From NCBI GenBank assembly GCA_006546595.1, contig VIAD01000001.1:490596-554595 (forward strand): a stretch of 64,000 nucleotides of DNA, in the 5' to 3' direction. The translations under genes and the position numbers were made by a program. The notes beneath the pieces were generated by a model that had not been told where the DNA came from, made no database searches, and saw only the letters and a program-made list of their open reading frames with translations. The DNA comes from Moraxellaceae bacterium AER2_44_116 (lineage in GTDB: Bacteria; Pseudomonadota; Gammaproteobacteria; Pseudomonadales; Moraxellaceae). Positions 34,048 through 42,055 of the stretch are shown here, piece after piece; within the stretch, counting starts at the first letter, position 1; each line of letters starts with the position of its first letter.

Positions 34048-35754
34048 ATGGAAACGATGACACATACGCTTCGCCTCAATGCCGCACAACTTTCACATAC
34101 AGGGCCAAAAGACATCAATGAGGATGCAATGGCTTTGCAGCTACCCCAAGGACATGGCATCAGCAGTTATACTGCTACTGCGGCTATTGCCGACGGTTTA
34201 AGTAGTGCCAAAGGTGGCCGTATTGCCGCTGAAACCAGTGTCACCAATTTTATTAATGATTTTTCAGCAACCCCCAGTAGTTGGTCAGTAAAAACCGCAG
34301 GATTAAAAGTATTAGCCGCACTGAATCGTTGGTTACATGGACAAGGTCAACATTATCATCATAACCATCAAGGTTACTTAACGACGTTTACCGCCTTTAT
34401 TATTCGCGGCAATACTGGTCATCTTTTTCACGTGGGTGATAGCCGCTTATATCGTTTACGAGAAAATGATTGGGAATGTTTAACCAAAGACCATGCATTA
34501 ATAACCCGTCATGGTAATCAATTGACCCGCGCTTTAGGTATGGATTGGCGTGTTGATATTGATTACCACGAAATTGATGTCCAAGTAGGCGATTTATATT
34601 TACTTACTACCGATGGCATTCATAGTTTTATCCCTGACAAAGAATTACACGCCATTATTGCCAGTCGTAGTGAAACCCTAGATGCCCGTTGCGAAGAATT
34701 ATTAACTTGCGCCGAAGCTCATCACAGTGATGATAATCGCTCCTGCCAGCTACTAGAAATTATCGACCTACCGCCAACCGATGCTCATGCTTTAGGACTC
34801 AACACCTTAGCCCCACTACCGCCACCATTGGTTAAAGGTCAAATTCTCGACGGCTATGTAATAGAAGCAGAAATTCAAGGCAATGCTCGTAGCCATGTCT
34901 ATAAAGTGCGCGATAAAAGTGACAACCAACTTTATATTTTAAAATCACCTTCTATTAATATTGCCGATGATGTCGATAGCTTACGCGCTTTTCAACGTGA
35001 AGATTGGATTGGCCAACGCTTTCATCATCCTGATATTGTTAAAACCTATTCGCCGAGTCGGCCACGTCATTATTTATATTTAATACAAGAGTATTTAGAA
35101 GGCCAAAGTCTTCGCGCATGGCGTAAGGCTAATCCCGACGCTCCCGTAGAAACGATCATGGCTTTTGCCAAACCTGCTGTTAAAGCCTTGCGAGTATTAC
35201 ATCGTCGGGAAACACTGCATCAAGACATTAAACCCGACAATCTGTTTATTACTAGCACAGGACAACTCAAACTCATTGACTTTGGTAGTGCTTGTGTCGG
35301 CAGTCTCAGCGAAAATTTAACTGTTCGTGCAGGGGCAGCCGAATATGCCGCACCTGAATATGCATTAGGCATTGCCCGTGATGGTCGTGCTGACCAGTTT
35401 AGTTTAGCTGTTACGTTTTACGAGTTATTAACAGGCCATTATCCTTATGGTGATAATTATCTCGCCGCGAAAACACCAAATCAATTTCGCAAATTACAGT
35501 ACACCAGTGCCTGCAAACATAATCCTCATGTTCCATTGTGGTTGGATGCTGCTTTAGCTCAGGCATTAAGTTTAAACCCAGAACATCGCTATCCAGAGTT
35601 AAGCGAGTTTTTGATTGATTTAGAGCGACCAAATACCCATCTCACCCTTAAAGCCAAACCGTGGCTTGAACAAAACCCTTTATTATTTTGGCAATTGACT
35701 AGCATTTTATTATTAGTGCTTAACTTCATACTATTAGCTTGTTGGCTCAAGTAA
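34048..35754 (+). CDS. Bifunctional PP2C phosphatase / Ser-Thr protein kinase with C-terminal membrane anchor
   Basis: The 568-residue protein joins a PP2C phosphatase domain and an eukaryotic-type kinase domain. The phosphatase (about 10-245) has DINEDA, AIADGLSS, HVGDSRLYRL, TTDGIHSF and DDNRS. The kinase (about 268-530) has K299 in YILKSP, catalytic loop HQDIKPDN with D393, DFG at D411, and GAAEYAAPEY. A single helix ends the protein (about 545-566). Both catalytic sites look intact, and HQD replaces the common HRD. A similar kinase gene lies between the nitrate transporter and nirB in Pseudomonas, so a role in controlling nitrate assimilation is likely but unproven. ATG 34057 is an alternative start. 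Confidence 0.9.
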   Translation: METMTHTLRLNAAQLSHTGPKDINEDAMALQLPQGHGISSYTATAAIADGLSSAKGGRIAAETSVTNFINDFSATPSSWSVKTAGLKVLAALNRWLHGQGQHYHHNHQGYLTTFTAFIIRGNTGHLFHVGDSRLYRLRENDWECLTKDHALITRHGNQLTRALGMDWRVDIDYHEIDVQVGDLYLLTTDGIHSFIPDKELHAIIASRSETLDARCEELLTCAEAHHSDDNRSCQLLEIIDLPPTDAHALGLNTLAPLPPPLVKGQILDGYVIEAEIQGNARSHVYKVRDKSDNQLYILKSPSINIADDVDSLRAFQREDWIGQRFHHPDIVKTYSPSRPRHYLYLIQEYLEGQSLRAWRKANPDAPVETIMAFAKPAVKALRVLHRRETLHQDIKPDNLFITSTGQLKLIDFGSACVGSLSENLTVRAGAAEYAAPEYALGIARDGRADQFSLAVTFYELLTGHYPYGDNYLAAKTPNQFRKLQYTSACKHNPHVPLWLDAALAQALSLNPEHRYPELSEFLIDLERPNTHLTLKAKPWLEQNPLLFWQLTSILLLVLNFILLACWLK

Positions 35755-35840
35755 ATAAACTTTAATATGTCTGACAGCGTACAGACATCAATCCACAATC
35801 CTCATAATGTTCTAGTCAGCCAGTCCCCGACTAGAGAAAA

Positions 35841-36377
35841 ATGATCATGGAAAACTATAATCATACCGTTTCAGGTATCTACCCTAATTTTGAAGAAGCG
35901 AAAGCAACGTTGACACTGCTCCATACCCAAGGATTAGCTTCTACGCAGTTGAATATTATTCAATCCAATAATGCCGCAGCAGCACTGCAACAACACACCA
36001 AAAGCGATAACGTTCTCAACGATGTTATTGTTGATGGTGCTGTAGGCACAGTGGTTGGAGCAGGAGCGTTTGGCTTAGGTCATTTGGCACTTGTGTGGGC
36101 GAATATTAGTCTGTTTGTTGCTAGCCCACTACTAGGGCCTCTAATAATGCTCGGTTGGGGTGCAAGCGTTGGTGGCCTCTTTGGCGCGATTGCGGGTGCG
36201 ACTGTCGTGTCTGAGGAAGACAGCAAAGGTAAATCCTTTATTCACTTGGTAGAAGATGCCATAAGCCGTGGTTATGTTGTTTTGGTAGCACAAACGATGA
36301 CCGAGCAAGAAACTCTTTTGGCTCAAGAAATTATTCGCGACTCGGTTAATCATCAGAGTCATGTTGTCACTATATAA
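35841..36377 (+). CDS. General-stress-protein-17M-like domain protein with glycine-rich hydrophobic segment
   Basis: The 178-residue protein begins with a YflT/GSP17M-like domain (GIYPNFEEAKATLTLLHTQGL). It has a central Gly/Ala-rich hydrophobic region (about 68-128, VVGAGAFGLGH, GASVGGLFGAIAGA) that may insert in membranes. A final alpha/beta segment (about 135-178) resembles a second half of the fold. Such proteins are stress-induced in several bacteria, but their biochemical role is unknown. It stands alone. ATG 35847 is an alternative start. Confidence 0.75.
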   Translation: MIMENYNHTVSGIYPNFEEAKATLTLLHTQGLASTQLNIIQSNNAAAALQQHTKSDNVLNDVIVDGAVGTVVGAGAFGLGHLALVWANISLFVASPLLGPLIMLGWGASVGGLFGAIAGATVVSEEDSKGKSFIHLVEDAISRGYVVLVAQTMTEQETLLAQEIIRDSVNHQSHVVTI

Positions 36378-36499
36378 AGAAGGCTGGAGGCTTGTTTCAG
36401 TTAAAATTAATTTATTGTCAAGCAAGTTATACATACTGTTGAAATAGAGGATGCTAAACTCCTTACTAATTATTTCCTCGCTATGGATACATCCCTGCT

Positions 36500-37654
36500 A
36501 TGTCTCGTTTTCTTACTGTATTGGGCGTTACCGCCCTAATGACCAACGCACCGCTTTATGCTGCCACGGTGATTCCCGCTCCACCTGTTTTAGAAAATAA
36601 AGCTTATATTTTAATGGATTATGATTCGGGAAAAATTCTCGCCGAATCAAACTCCCACGTTCATCTTGCGCCTGCATCACTCACAAAAATGATGACCAGC
36701 TTCATTGTTGAGCAAAAACTACTAAAAGGCTCACTGAAAGAACAAGACCCCGTGTTAATGAGTGAATCAGCATGGTGTCGTGGTACGAATAAAGAATCCT
36801 GTATGTATGTGCCACTCAACAGTTATGCCCCTGCCCTTGATATGCTACGTGGGGTCATTATTCAATCAGGCAATGATGCCTCTAAAGCGCTCGCCGAGCA
36901 TCTTGCGGGCAGTGAACCCGCCTTTGCCGAAATCATGAATGGGGAAGCCAAACGTTTAGGCATGAAAGACACCAATTTTGCTAATGCCACAGGTTTATCT
37001 GACCCTAACCATTATTCATCAGCAGCCGACTTAGCAACATTGGCACATGCCATTATTAAAGATAGTAGCAAGTACTATCCTATTTACTCCGAAAAAGAAT
37101 TCACCTATAACAATATCAAGCAAGGCAATCGTAACGCCTTATTGTTTACCGACCCTACCGTTGACGGTTTAAAAACAGGTCATACCGATGATGCAGGTTA
37201 TTGTTTAACCGCCTCCAGCAAACGTGGGGCAATGCGTTTGATTTCAGTGGTGATGGGTACAAATAGTATGCAATCACGTGCCGATCAAACACGGGCGTTA
37301 TTTAATTGGGGCTTTAGCAATTACGAAACTGCGTTAATTCGTCCAAAAGGTCAAGAGCTCGGTAAACCTGTGGTTTGGTTTGGCAAAAATGACCATGTCA
37401 GTGTCGGTTTAGCCAGTGATATGAGCGTCACTTTACCGCGCGGAGAAAAAGACAAATTACAAATTAGCCTACAACTAGCACCGTCCTTAGACGCTCCCAT
37501 TAAACAAGGCCAAGAAATTGGCAAAATCATCGCCTCGTTAAATGGCCAACCTGTTGCTGAGCAAGCGTTAATTGCTTTAGAACCCGTCGAAGAAGCTAAC
37601 TTTTTTGTCCGTATGTGGCACGGCATTAAACGTTTTTTTAGTAACTTATTTTAA
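36500..37654 (+). CDS. dacA: D-alanyl-D-alanine carboxypeptidase (PBP5/6 family)
   Basis: This periplasmic enzyme trims the terminal D-Ala of peptidoglycan pentapeptides. The 384-residue protein has a cleavable signal peptide (about 1-22). It has the penicillin-binding motifs SLTK (S60-K63), SGN (123-125) and KTG (225-227), the PBP5_C beta domain (about 275-360), and a C-terminal amphipathic helix (VRMWHGIKRFFSNLF) for membrane attachment. The paralogue (DacA, DacC or DacD) cannot be settled from sequence alone. Confidence 0.94.
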   Translation: MSRFLTVLGVTALMTNAPLYAATVIPAPPVLENKAYILMDYDSGKILAESNSHVHLAPASLTKMMTSFIVEQKLLKGSLKEQDPVLMSESAWCRGTNKESCMYVPLNSYAPALDMLRGVIIQSGNDASKALAEHLAGSEPAFAEIMNGEAKRLGMKDTNFANATGLSDPNHYSSAADLATLAHAIIKDSSKYYPIYSEKEFTYNNIKQGNRNALLFTDPTVDGLKTGHTDDAGYCLTASSKRGAMRLISVVMGTNSMQSRADQTRALFNWGFSNYETALIRPKGQELGKPVVWFGKNDHVSVGLASDMSVTLPRGEKDKLQISLQLAPSLDAPIKQGQEIGKIIASLNGQPVAEQALIALEPVEEANFFVRMWHGIKRFFSNLF

Positions 37655-37661
37655 GTCACTT

Positions 37662-37690
37662 TGGGGCAGGCACACTGCCCCATATTTTTA
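37662..37690 (+). terminator. Intrinsic terminator after the D,D-carboxypeptidase gene
   Basis: TGGGGCAG (37662-37669) pairs with CTGCCCCA (37675-37682), loop of 5, followed by TATTTTTA. Confidence 0.88.
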
Positions 37691-37759
37691 CACGTTTCCT
37701 CAAAATTATTGACCTATCACAAAATAGTACAAATACGACACAAAATTACACCCACTTTG

Positions 37760-37790
37760 TTGAACACTTCGTCAAATAACCTCCTATAAT
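37760..37790 (+). promoter_or_regulatory. Probable sigma-70 promoter of the ompA-like gene
   Basis: A perfect TATAAT (37785-37790) lies 94 bases before the ATG. TTGAAC (37760-37765) is the best -35, with a rather long 19-base spacer. Confidence 0.45.
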
Positions 37791-37883
37791 TCGCGCCCTT
37801 TGTCATACTTTGTTACATCTTGTCATAAACAAGATATCGATCTATGGCTAAGAGTTCTACTTACCTATTCAAAGGATGTCGTT

Positions 37884-39122
37884 ATGACTACTCATCGTTT
37901 ACTTCTTGCTGTTCTTATCAGTGCCTTTAGCTTAGGCACAAGCGCAGGAATTACTGTAACTCCAATGGCAAGTTACCACTGGTTTGACGCTAATGGCTCA
38001 TACTACAACACACCCGCCAGCAAAATTGAGCATGATACAGGCTACGGCATTTCTTTAGGTTATCGTTGGGACAATGGTTTAGGTTTAGAGCTTGATGGTC
38101 AACGCACCAAAGCCGATATTGTTGACCGTAGCAACCACAGCATTGCACTAGGTCAATTAACAGACACTTTCCTTAGTTTAAACAGCTACTATGCCTTTAA
38201 CCAAAACAGCAAGGTACAACCGTTTGTACTCTTAGGTGGTGGTCAAGGAAAAATTTCCGCAACATCTATTGGCAGTTCTATGTCGCATAAAGATACGCTC
38301 GCCAATTTAGGGTTGGGTGCATTCATTAATGTGAGTGAAAATATTGCGATTCGCGCTGAAGCGCGTGGCGTATATAACTTTGATGAAAGCAAAATCAAAG
38401 GCCGTACCTCCATCGACAAACTGGCATTAGTCGGTGTGCAATATAGTTTTGGTGCGGCCAAAACTGCACCCGTCGTTGCAGTTCAACCTGAACAGATTCC
38501 TGTTGTGGTACAACCGACACCGATTGAAGTCGTTGCCCCCATTGTTGTACCTGCTGACGACGACAAAGATGGCATTATCAATACCAATGATAACTGTGCC
38601 AACACACCTGCCAATGTCACTGTTGATACAATGGGATGCCCAATTGATAGCGATAAAGATAGTGTTGCTGACTATGTTGACCAATGTCCAGCCACTCCTG
38701 CTGGAGCATTAGTCGAAGCGACAGGCTGTCCAAAAACACTCACAGAAGCTCTGAAAGAAGAAATTAAAGTCGTATTTGATACTAACAAAGCAGACATCAA
38801 AAACGAGTTTAACGCCGAAATCAGCAAAGTGGCTACATTGGCCAAACAATATCCTACCGCTAAAATTGAAATTCAAGGTTATACCGATAGTCGTGGCAAC
38901 AAAACCAAAAATGAGGCACTCTCACAGAATCGCGCCAACGCGGTTAAAGATGCCTTAATTAATGGCTATGCTGTTGATGCTAACCGTATCTCCGCTAAAG
39001 GCTTTGGTTCTGCCAACCCTATCGCTGACAACAAAACTGATGCAGGCCGTGCTCAAAACCGCCGTGTGATCGCGGTATTAACAGGTGAAGTTAAAAAAAT
39101 CCAAATGGCTCCTAAACCGTAA
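37884..39122 (+). CDS. OmpA family outer-membrane protein with thrombospondin type-3 repeats
   Basis: The 412-residue protein has a signal peptide (about 1-22, ending TSAG) and an eight-strand beta-barrel (about 23-195). A Pro/Val-rich linker follows, then calcium-binding TSP3-type repeats (DDDKDGIINTNDNC; DSDKDSVADYVDQCP) and a C-terminal OmpA domain (about 290-400) that binds peptidoglycan (IEIQGYTDSRG, NRANAVKDAL). It links the outer membrane to the cell wall. The ATG at 37884 has an AAAGGA site and begins the signal peptide; the upstream in-frame region is untranslated leader. Confidence 0.92.
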   Translation: MTTHRLLLAVLISAFSLGTSAGITVTPMASYHWFDANGSYYNTPASKIEHDTGYGISLGYRWDNGLGLELDGQRTKADIVDRSNHSIALGQLTDTFLSLNSYYAFNQNSKVQPFVLLGGGQGKISATSIGSSMSHKDTLANLGLGAFINVSENIAIRAEARGVYNFDESKIKGRTSIDKLALVGVQYSFGAAKTAPVVAVQPEQIPVVVQPTPIEVVAPIVVPADDDKDGIINTNDNCANTPANVTVDTMGCPIDSDKDSVADYVDQCPATPAGALVEATGCPKTLTEALKEEIKVVFDTNKADIKNEFNAEISKVATLAKQYPTAKIEIQGYTDSRGNKTKNEALSQNRANAVKDALINGYAVDANRISAKGFGSANPIADNKTDAGRAQNRRVIAVLTGEVKKIQMAPKP

Positions 39123-39139
39123 GAGCTTGTAGCAAGCTC

Positions 39140-39171
39140 GGTGAAGGTATCTTTTCTTTTACCTTCACCGA
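39140..39171 (+). terminator. Terminator hairpin after the ompA-like gene
   Basis: CGGTGAAGGTA (39140-39150) pairs perfectly with TACCTTCACCG (39161-39171) and is followed by AATTTCTCTTT. A smaller hairpin GAGCTTG/CAAGCTC precedes it. Confidence 0.75.
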
Positions 39172-39218
39172 ATTTCTCTTTACTACATCGTTCGTTCTAT
39201 TTCGACGTTAAAAAACGC

Positions 39219-39224
39219 TATAAT
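39219..39224 (+). promoter_or_regulatory. Possible -10 element upstream of ybeD-lipB
   Basis: TATAAT at 39219-39224 stands 45 bases before the ybeD start. The -35 region (TCTATT at 17-base spacing) is poor. Confidence 0.3.
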
Positions 39225-39269
39225 TAAACCTGTTTAGATTATATTAGACGTTTTTATATTGAGATGATT

Positions 39270-39557
39270 ATGACTACTGCACCATTAATCACTGTGCAAA
39301 ATATTGATGCGTGGGAATTACCTCGTCATCATGTTTTCAAAGTCTTAGGTGAGACACAATACCCTCTCACACAGGTCGTTGCTGACATTGCCAGTCGCCA
39401 TTGTCCTACCTTTGATGCAGCCACGATCACCATGCGCGCTTCTAGTGGTGGCAAATATGTTTCTGTCACTATTGAAGTCTATTTGGAAACACGCGAACAA
39501 ATTAATAACCTATACGCTGACTTTAATACCGCCCCTGAAATTAAACTGGTTTATTAA
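39270..39557 (+). CDS. ybeD: YbeD family protein (DUF493)
   Basis: The 95-residue protein is a YbeD/DUF493 domain. It has the FKVLGE segment, a central SSGGKYVSVTIEVYLETREQ region and the closing PEIKLVY. The family has an ACT-like fold and is almost always encoded just upstream of lipB, as here (2-base gap). Its role is unknown, though a regulatory link to lipoylation is often proposed. ATG 39264 is an equally possible start. Confidence 0.92.
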   Translation: MTTAPLITVQNIDAWELPRHHVFKVLGETQYPLTQVVADIASRHCPTFDAATITMRASSGGKYVSVTIEVYLETREQINNLYADFNTAPEIKLVY

Positions 39558-39559
39558 AT

Positions 39560-40171
39560 ATGCTGATTGTCAGAAATCTAGGCATACAAAACTTTAGCGA
39601 TGTTTGGCAACAAATGCGTGACTTTACCGAGTCAAGAAATCACGATACTCCAGACGAATTATGGTTACTTGAACATCCTGCGGTGTTTACTTTAGGTCAA
39701 GCGGGCAAGCCAGAGCATATTTTAGCAGCGGGAGACATTCCTGTGATAAAAACAGACCGAGGTGGCCAAGTTACCTATCATGGTTTAGGGCAATTAGTCG
39801 GTTATTGTTTATTTGACATCAAACGTCTAAATATAGGGGTACGTGAATTAGTTGAAAGTATTGAAGATGTTTTAGTGGATGTCTTACAACAATATCATAT
39901 TGACGCTTGGGCTAATCGTGAAGCTCATGGTGTCTATGTTGACAAAAAGAAAATCGCGTCTTTAGGATTAAGGATTCGTAAAGGCTGTAGTTATCATGGC
40001 TTTTCATTAAACATCCAGATGGACTTAACACCTTATCAACAGATTAACCCGTGCGGATATGCAGGACTCGAAATGACAGATATGCAGAGTCTATGTCCAA
40101 CGCCTCCCACATTAATGATAATTGGCTCTCAAATTCAACGAGCTCTCCATGCGCGTTTGTTTACACACTAG
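39560..40171 (+). CDS. lipB: Lipoyl(octanoyl) transferase LipB
   Basis: LipB moves octanoyl groups from acyl-carrier protein to lipoate-dependent enzymes, the step before LipA. The 203-residue protein has the signature GGQVTYHGLGQLVGY (about 68-82), the catalytic lysine K131 in KKKIASLGLRIRKG, the SYHGFSLNI segment and the active-site cysteine C165 in INPCGYAGLEMTDM. It is coupled to ybeD. LipA lies separately, at 48198. Confidence 0.96.
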   Translation: MLIVRNLGIQNFSDVWQQMRDFTESRNHDTPDELWLLEHPAVFTLGQAGKPEHILAAGDIPVIKTDRGGQVTYHGLGQLVGYCLFDIKRLNIGVRELVESIEDVLVDVLQQYHIDAWANREAHGVYVDKKKIASLGLRIRKGCSYHGFSLNIQMDLTPYQQINPCGYAGLEMTDMQSLCPTPPTLMIIGSQIQRALHARLFTH

Positions 40172-40325
40172 GCGAGAACCGTTTATTGTGTTAAAAAGAA
40201 ACAAATTGTTACTTTCTTTTTATAGATAGTCGCCATAATAAAACGATCAATAAGTCAACTTATAACAACAATGGCCAAGCTAATCAGCAAGGGATTGAGC
40301 CATTTACATCTAGGGGTAATTCATC

Positions 40326-41024
40326 ATGCTAAAAAAACTATGTCTAAGCCTAATGATTGCGTCTGTGCCGACAGTCGCATTAGCAGAAAGAGACTTAGAC
40401 GATTTTCGCGCAGAAGCCGCCAGAAATGAATGGCGTTTATCTAAAAATAATAAACTTCATCAAATAAAAGTCTATGTAAAAAATGAAGAAGGTCAAAACA
40501 TTCGCTCATTTAGAGTCGAGGCCATGTTAAATGCACCTTTAGAAGTCGTTGCCCGTGTTCAGTCTGACGTTGATAACTATGTTCGCTGGTACTTTGCCAC
40601 TTTAGAAGCGAAGCTGCTCAAAAAAGTATCGGATAAAGAGTTTATCTTTTACATGGTGCATGATGCCCCCATTGGCATGCCTGACCGTGATGTTGTGCTC
40701 AAAGCGACCATCGAACCAATGACGGCGAAAAAGCCCTTTGTTGTGATTAAGATGGTATCTATACCTGACTATATTCCGTCACGCGCACCTTTTGTACGGA
40801 TGACTGCTGAAAATTACGTGATTAAATTTACCCCGCAAGGCAAAGATAAAACGTTACTTGAGTCCGAAGGCTTTATTGATCCAGGTGGGGTTTCACCTTC
40901 TTGGGCGATTAACTATATCCAAGGCAAAGGCCCTTATACCAATATGATGGGGATGCAACGCATGATTAATTTACCACTCTACCGCGATGCTAAAACACCT
41001 TTACCCTTTACTTTTTCTGAGTAA
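40326..41024 (+). CDS. Secreted START/SRPBCC-domain lipid-binding-like protein, copy 1
   Basis: The 232-residue protein has a signal peptide (about 1-20, SVPTVALA) and a mature START-like domain. Conserved stretches include RVQSDVDNYVRWYF, YMVHDAPIGMPDRDVVL and ESEGFIDPGG. START domains bind lipids in a hydrophobic pocket, and bacterial exported forms are poorly characterised. A paralogue of identical length follows at 41183, about two thirds identical by eye. Ligand and role are unknown; periplasmic lipid handling is a guess from the fold. Confidence 0.82.
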   Translation: MLKKLCLSLMIASVPTVALAERDLDDFRAEAARNEWRLSKNNKLHQIKVYVKNEEGQNIRSFRVEAMLNAPLEVVARVQSDVDNYVRWYFATLEAKLLKKVSDKEFIFYMVHDAPIGMPDRDVVLKATIEPMTAKKPFVVIKMVSIPDYIPSRAPFVRMTAENYVIKFTPQGKDKTLLESEGFIDPGGVSPSWAINYIQGKGPYTNMMGMQRMINLPLYRDAKTPLPFTFSE

Positions 41025-41051
41025 CGCGTTGACATTACTTTAACCGTCACG

Positions 41052-41077
41052 GCCTACCTCACGATCATGAGGTAGGC
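41052..41077 (+). terminator. Hairpin between the two START-domain genes
   Basis: GCCTACCTCA (41052-41061) pairs perfectly with TGAGGTAGGC (41068-41077), 28 bases after the first gene. The following sequence is only mildly T-rich, so termination may be partial. Confidence 0.5.
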
Positions 41078-41182
41078 GATTCTCTGTTGAGTGAAAAGAG
41101 AAAAACCAAAAGCTAAGGAAGCACCATTACCTCATTACAATTAGGTGTGTTATGTCAATAAAACACCAAGAATAGGTTAATC

Positions 41183-41881
41183 ATGATAAAGAAACTGTGC
41201 TTAGGCTTACTAATTTCAACTCTACCCACTATTGCCCTCGCCGAAAAAGACTTAGACGATCTACGTGCTGATGATGCAGTCAACGAATGGCGGCTGTCTA
41301 AAAATGATAATCGTCACAAAATTAAAGTGTATGTTAAAAATGAAGATGGACAAAGTATTCGCTCGTTTCGTGTCGTTGCGACAATGGATGCGTCGATAGA
41401 AACACTGGCACGGGTACAAAGTGACTTCGACAATTATTTACGCTGGTATTTTGCGACATTAGAAGTGAAGTTTTTACGCAAAGTATCTGACCGTGAATAC
41501 ATTTATTATATGGTTCATGATGCACCGATTGGCACGCCAGACCGAGACGTTATTTTACGCACTGTCATTGAGCCAATGACCGCCAGAAAACCTTATGTTT
41601 TCATGCGTGTTACCGCCCTACCCAATTACTCACCGCCACGCCCACCTTATGTGCGGATGGTTGCTGAAAACTATACCGTCAAATGGACTCCGATAGATGC
41701 CAACACAACGTTAGTGGAGTCTGAAGGTTTTATTAATCCGGGGGGTAACGCTCCTGCATGGACGGTAAATTTTGTGCAAAGTAAAGGCCCTTATGCCAAT
41801 ATGATGGGTATGGCACGACAAGCAAAACTCCCTCAATATACAGAGGCAACGACGCCGCTGCCGTTTACTTTTATTGAATAG
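41183..41881 (+). CDS. Secreted START/SRPBCC-domain lipid-binding-like protein, copy 2
   Basis: The 232-residue paralogue of the preceding gene aligns without gaps from signal peptide to C-terminus. It shares NEWRLSKN, KVYVKNE, IRSFRV, RVQSDFDNYLRWYFATLE, YMVHDAPIGTPDRDV and the end TTPLPFTF. Differences concentrate in about 130-200 (a Pro-rich PNYSPPRPPY in place of PDYIPSRAPF), which may alter the ligand pocket. It has its own ribosome site and a 158-base gap from copy 1. The pair is a tandem duplication that has diverged. Confidence 0.82.
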   Translation: MIKKLCLGLLISTLPTIALAEKDLDDLRADDAVNEWRLSKNDNRHKIKVYVKNEDGQSIRSFRVVATMDASIETLARVQSDFDNYLRWYFATLEVKFLRKVSDREYIYYMVHDAPIGTPDRDVILRTVIEPMTARKPYVFMRVTALPNYSPPRPPYVRMVAENYTVKWTPIDANTTLVESEGFINPGGNAPAWTVNFVQSKGPYANMMGMARQAKLPQYTEATTPLPFTFIE

Positions 41882-41889
41882 GCTTTTGG

Positions 41890-41938
41890 CTTCGACTCCG
41901 CTCAGACAGCAGAATATGCTCCCTGAGCGTAGTCGAAG
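41890..41938. repeat. Dispersed palindromic repeat, family A copy 5
   Basis: CTTCGACTCCGCTCAG (41890-41905) pairs with CTGAGCGTAGTCGAAG (41923-41938), one mismatch, just after the second START gene. Confidence 0.85.
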
Positions 41939-41974
41939 AGCAATTAAGCCATCGTATCTGCACAAAAAAGTTTC

Positions 41975-42028
41975 ACCGTTCGTGGTGAGCCTGTCGAACC
42001 ACCCTTCGAAAAGCTCAGGGCGAACGGT
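41975..42028. repeat. Dispersed palindromic repeat, family B copy 1
   Basis: ACCGTTCG (41975-41982) and CGAACGGT (42021-42028) enclose a nested TGAGC...GCTCA and CGAA...TTCG structure. It is related to the copy at 48050-48101. Confidence 0.8.
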
Positions 42029-42055
42029 AAGTACAGCAAAATTTCTTTTAAGTGC

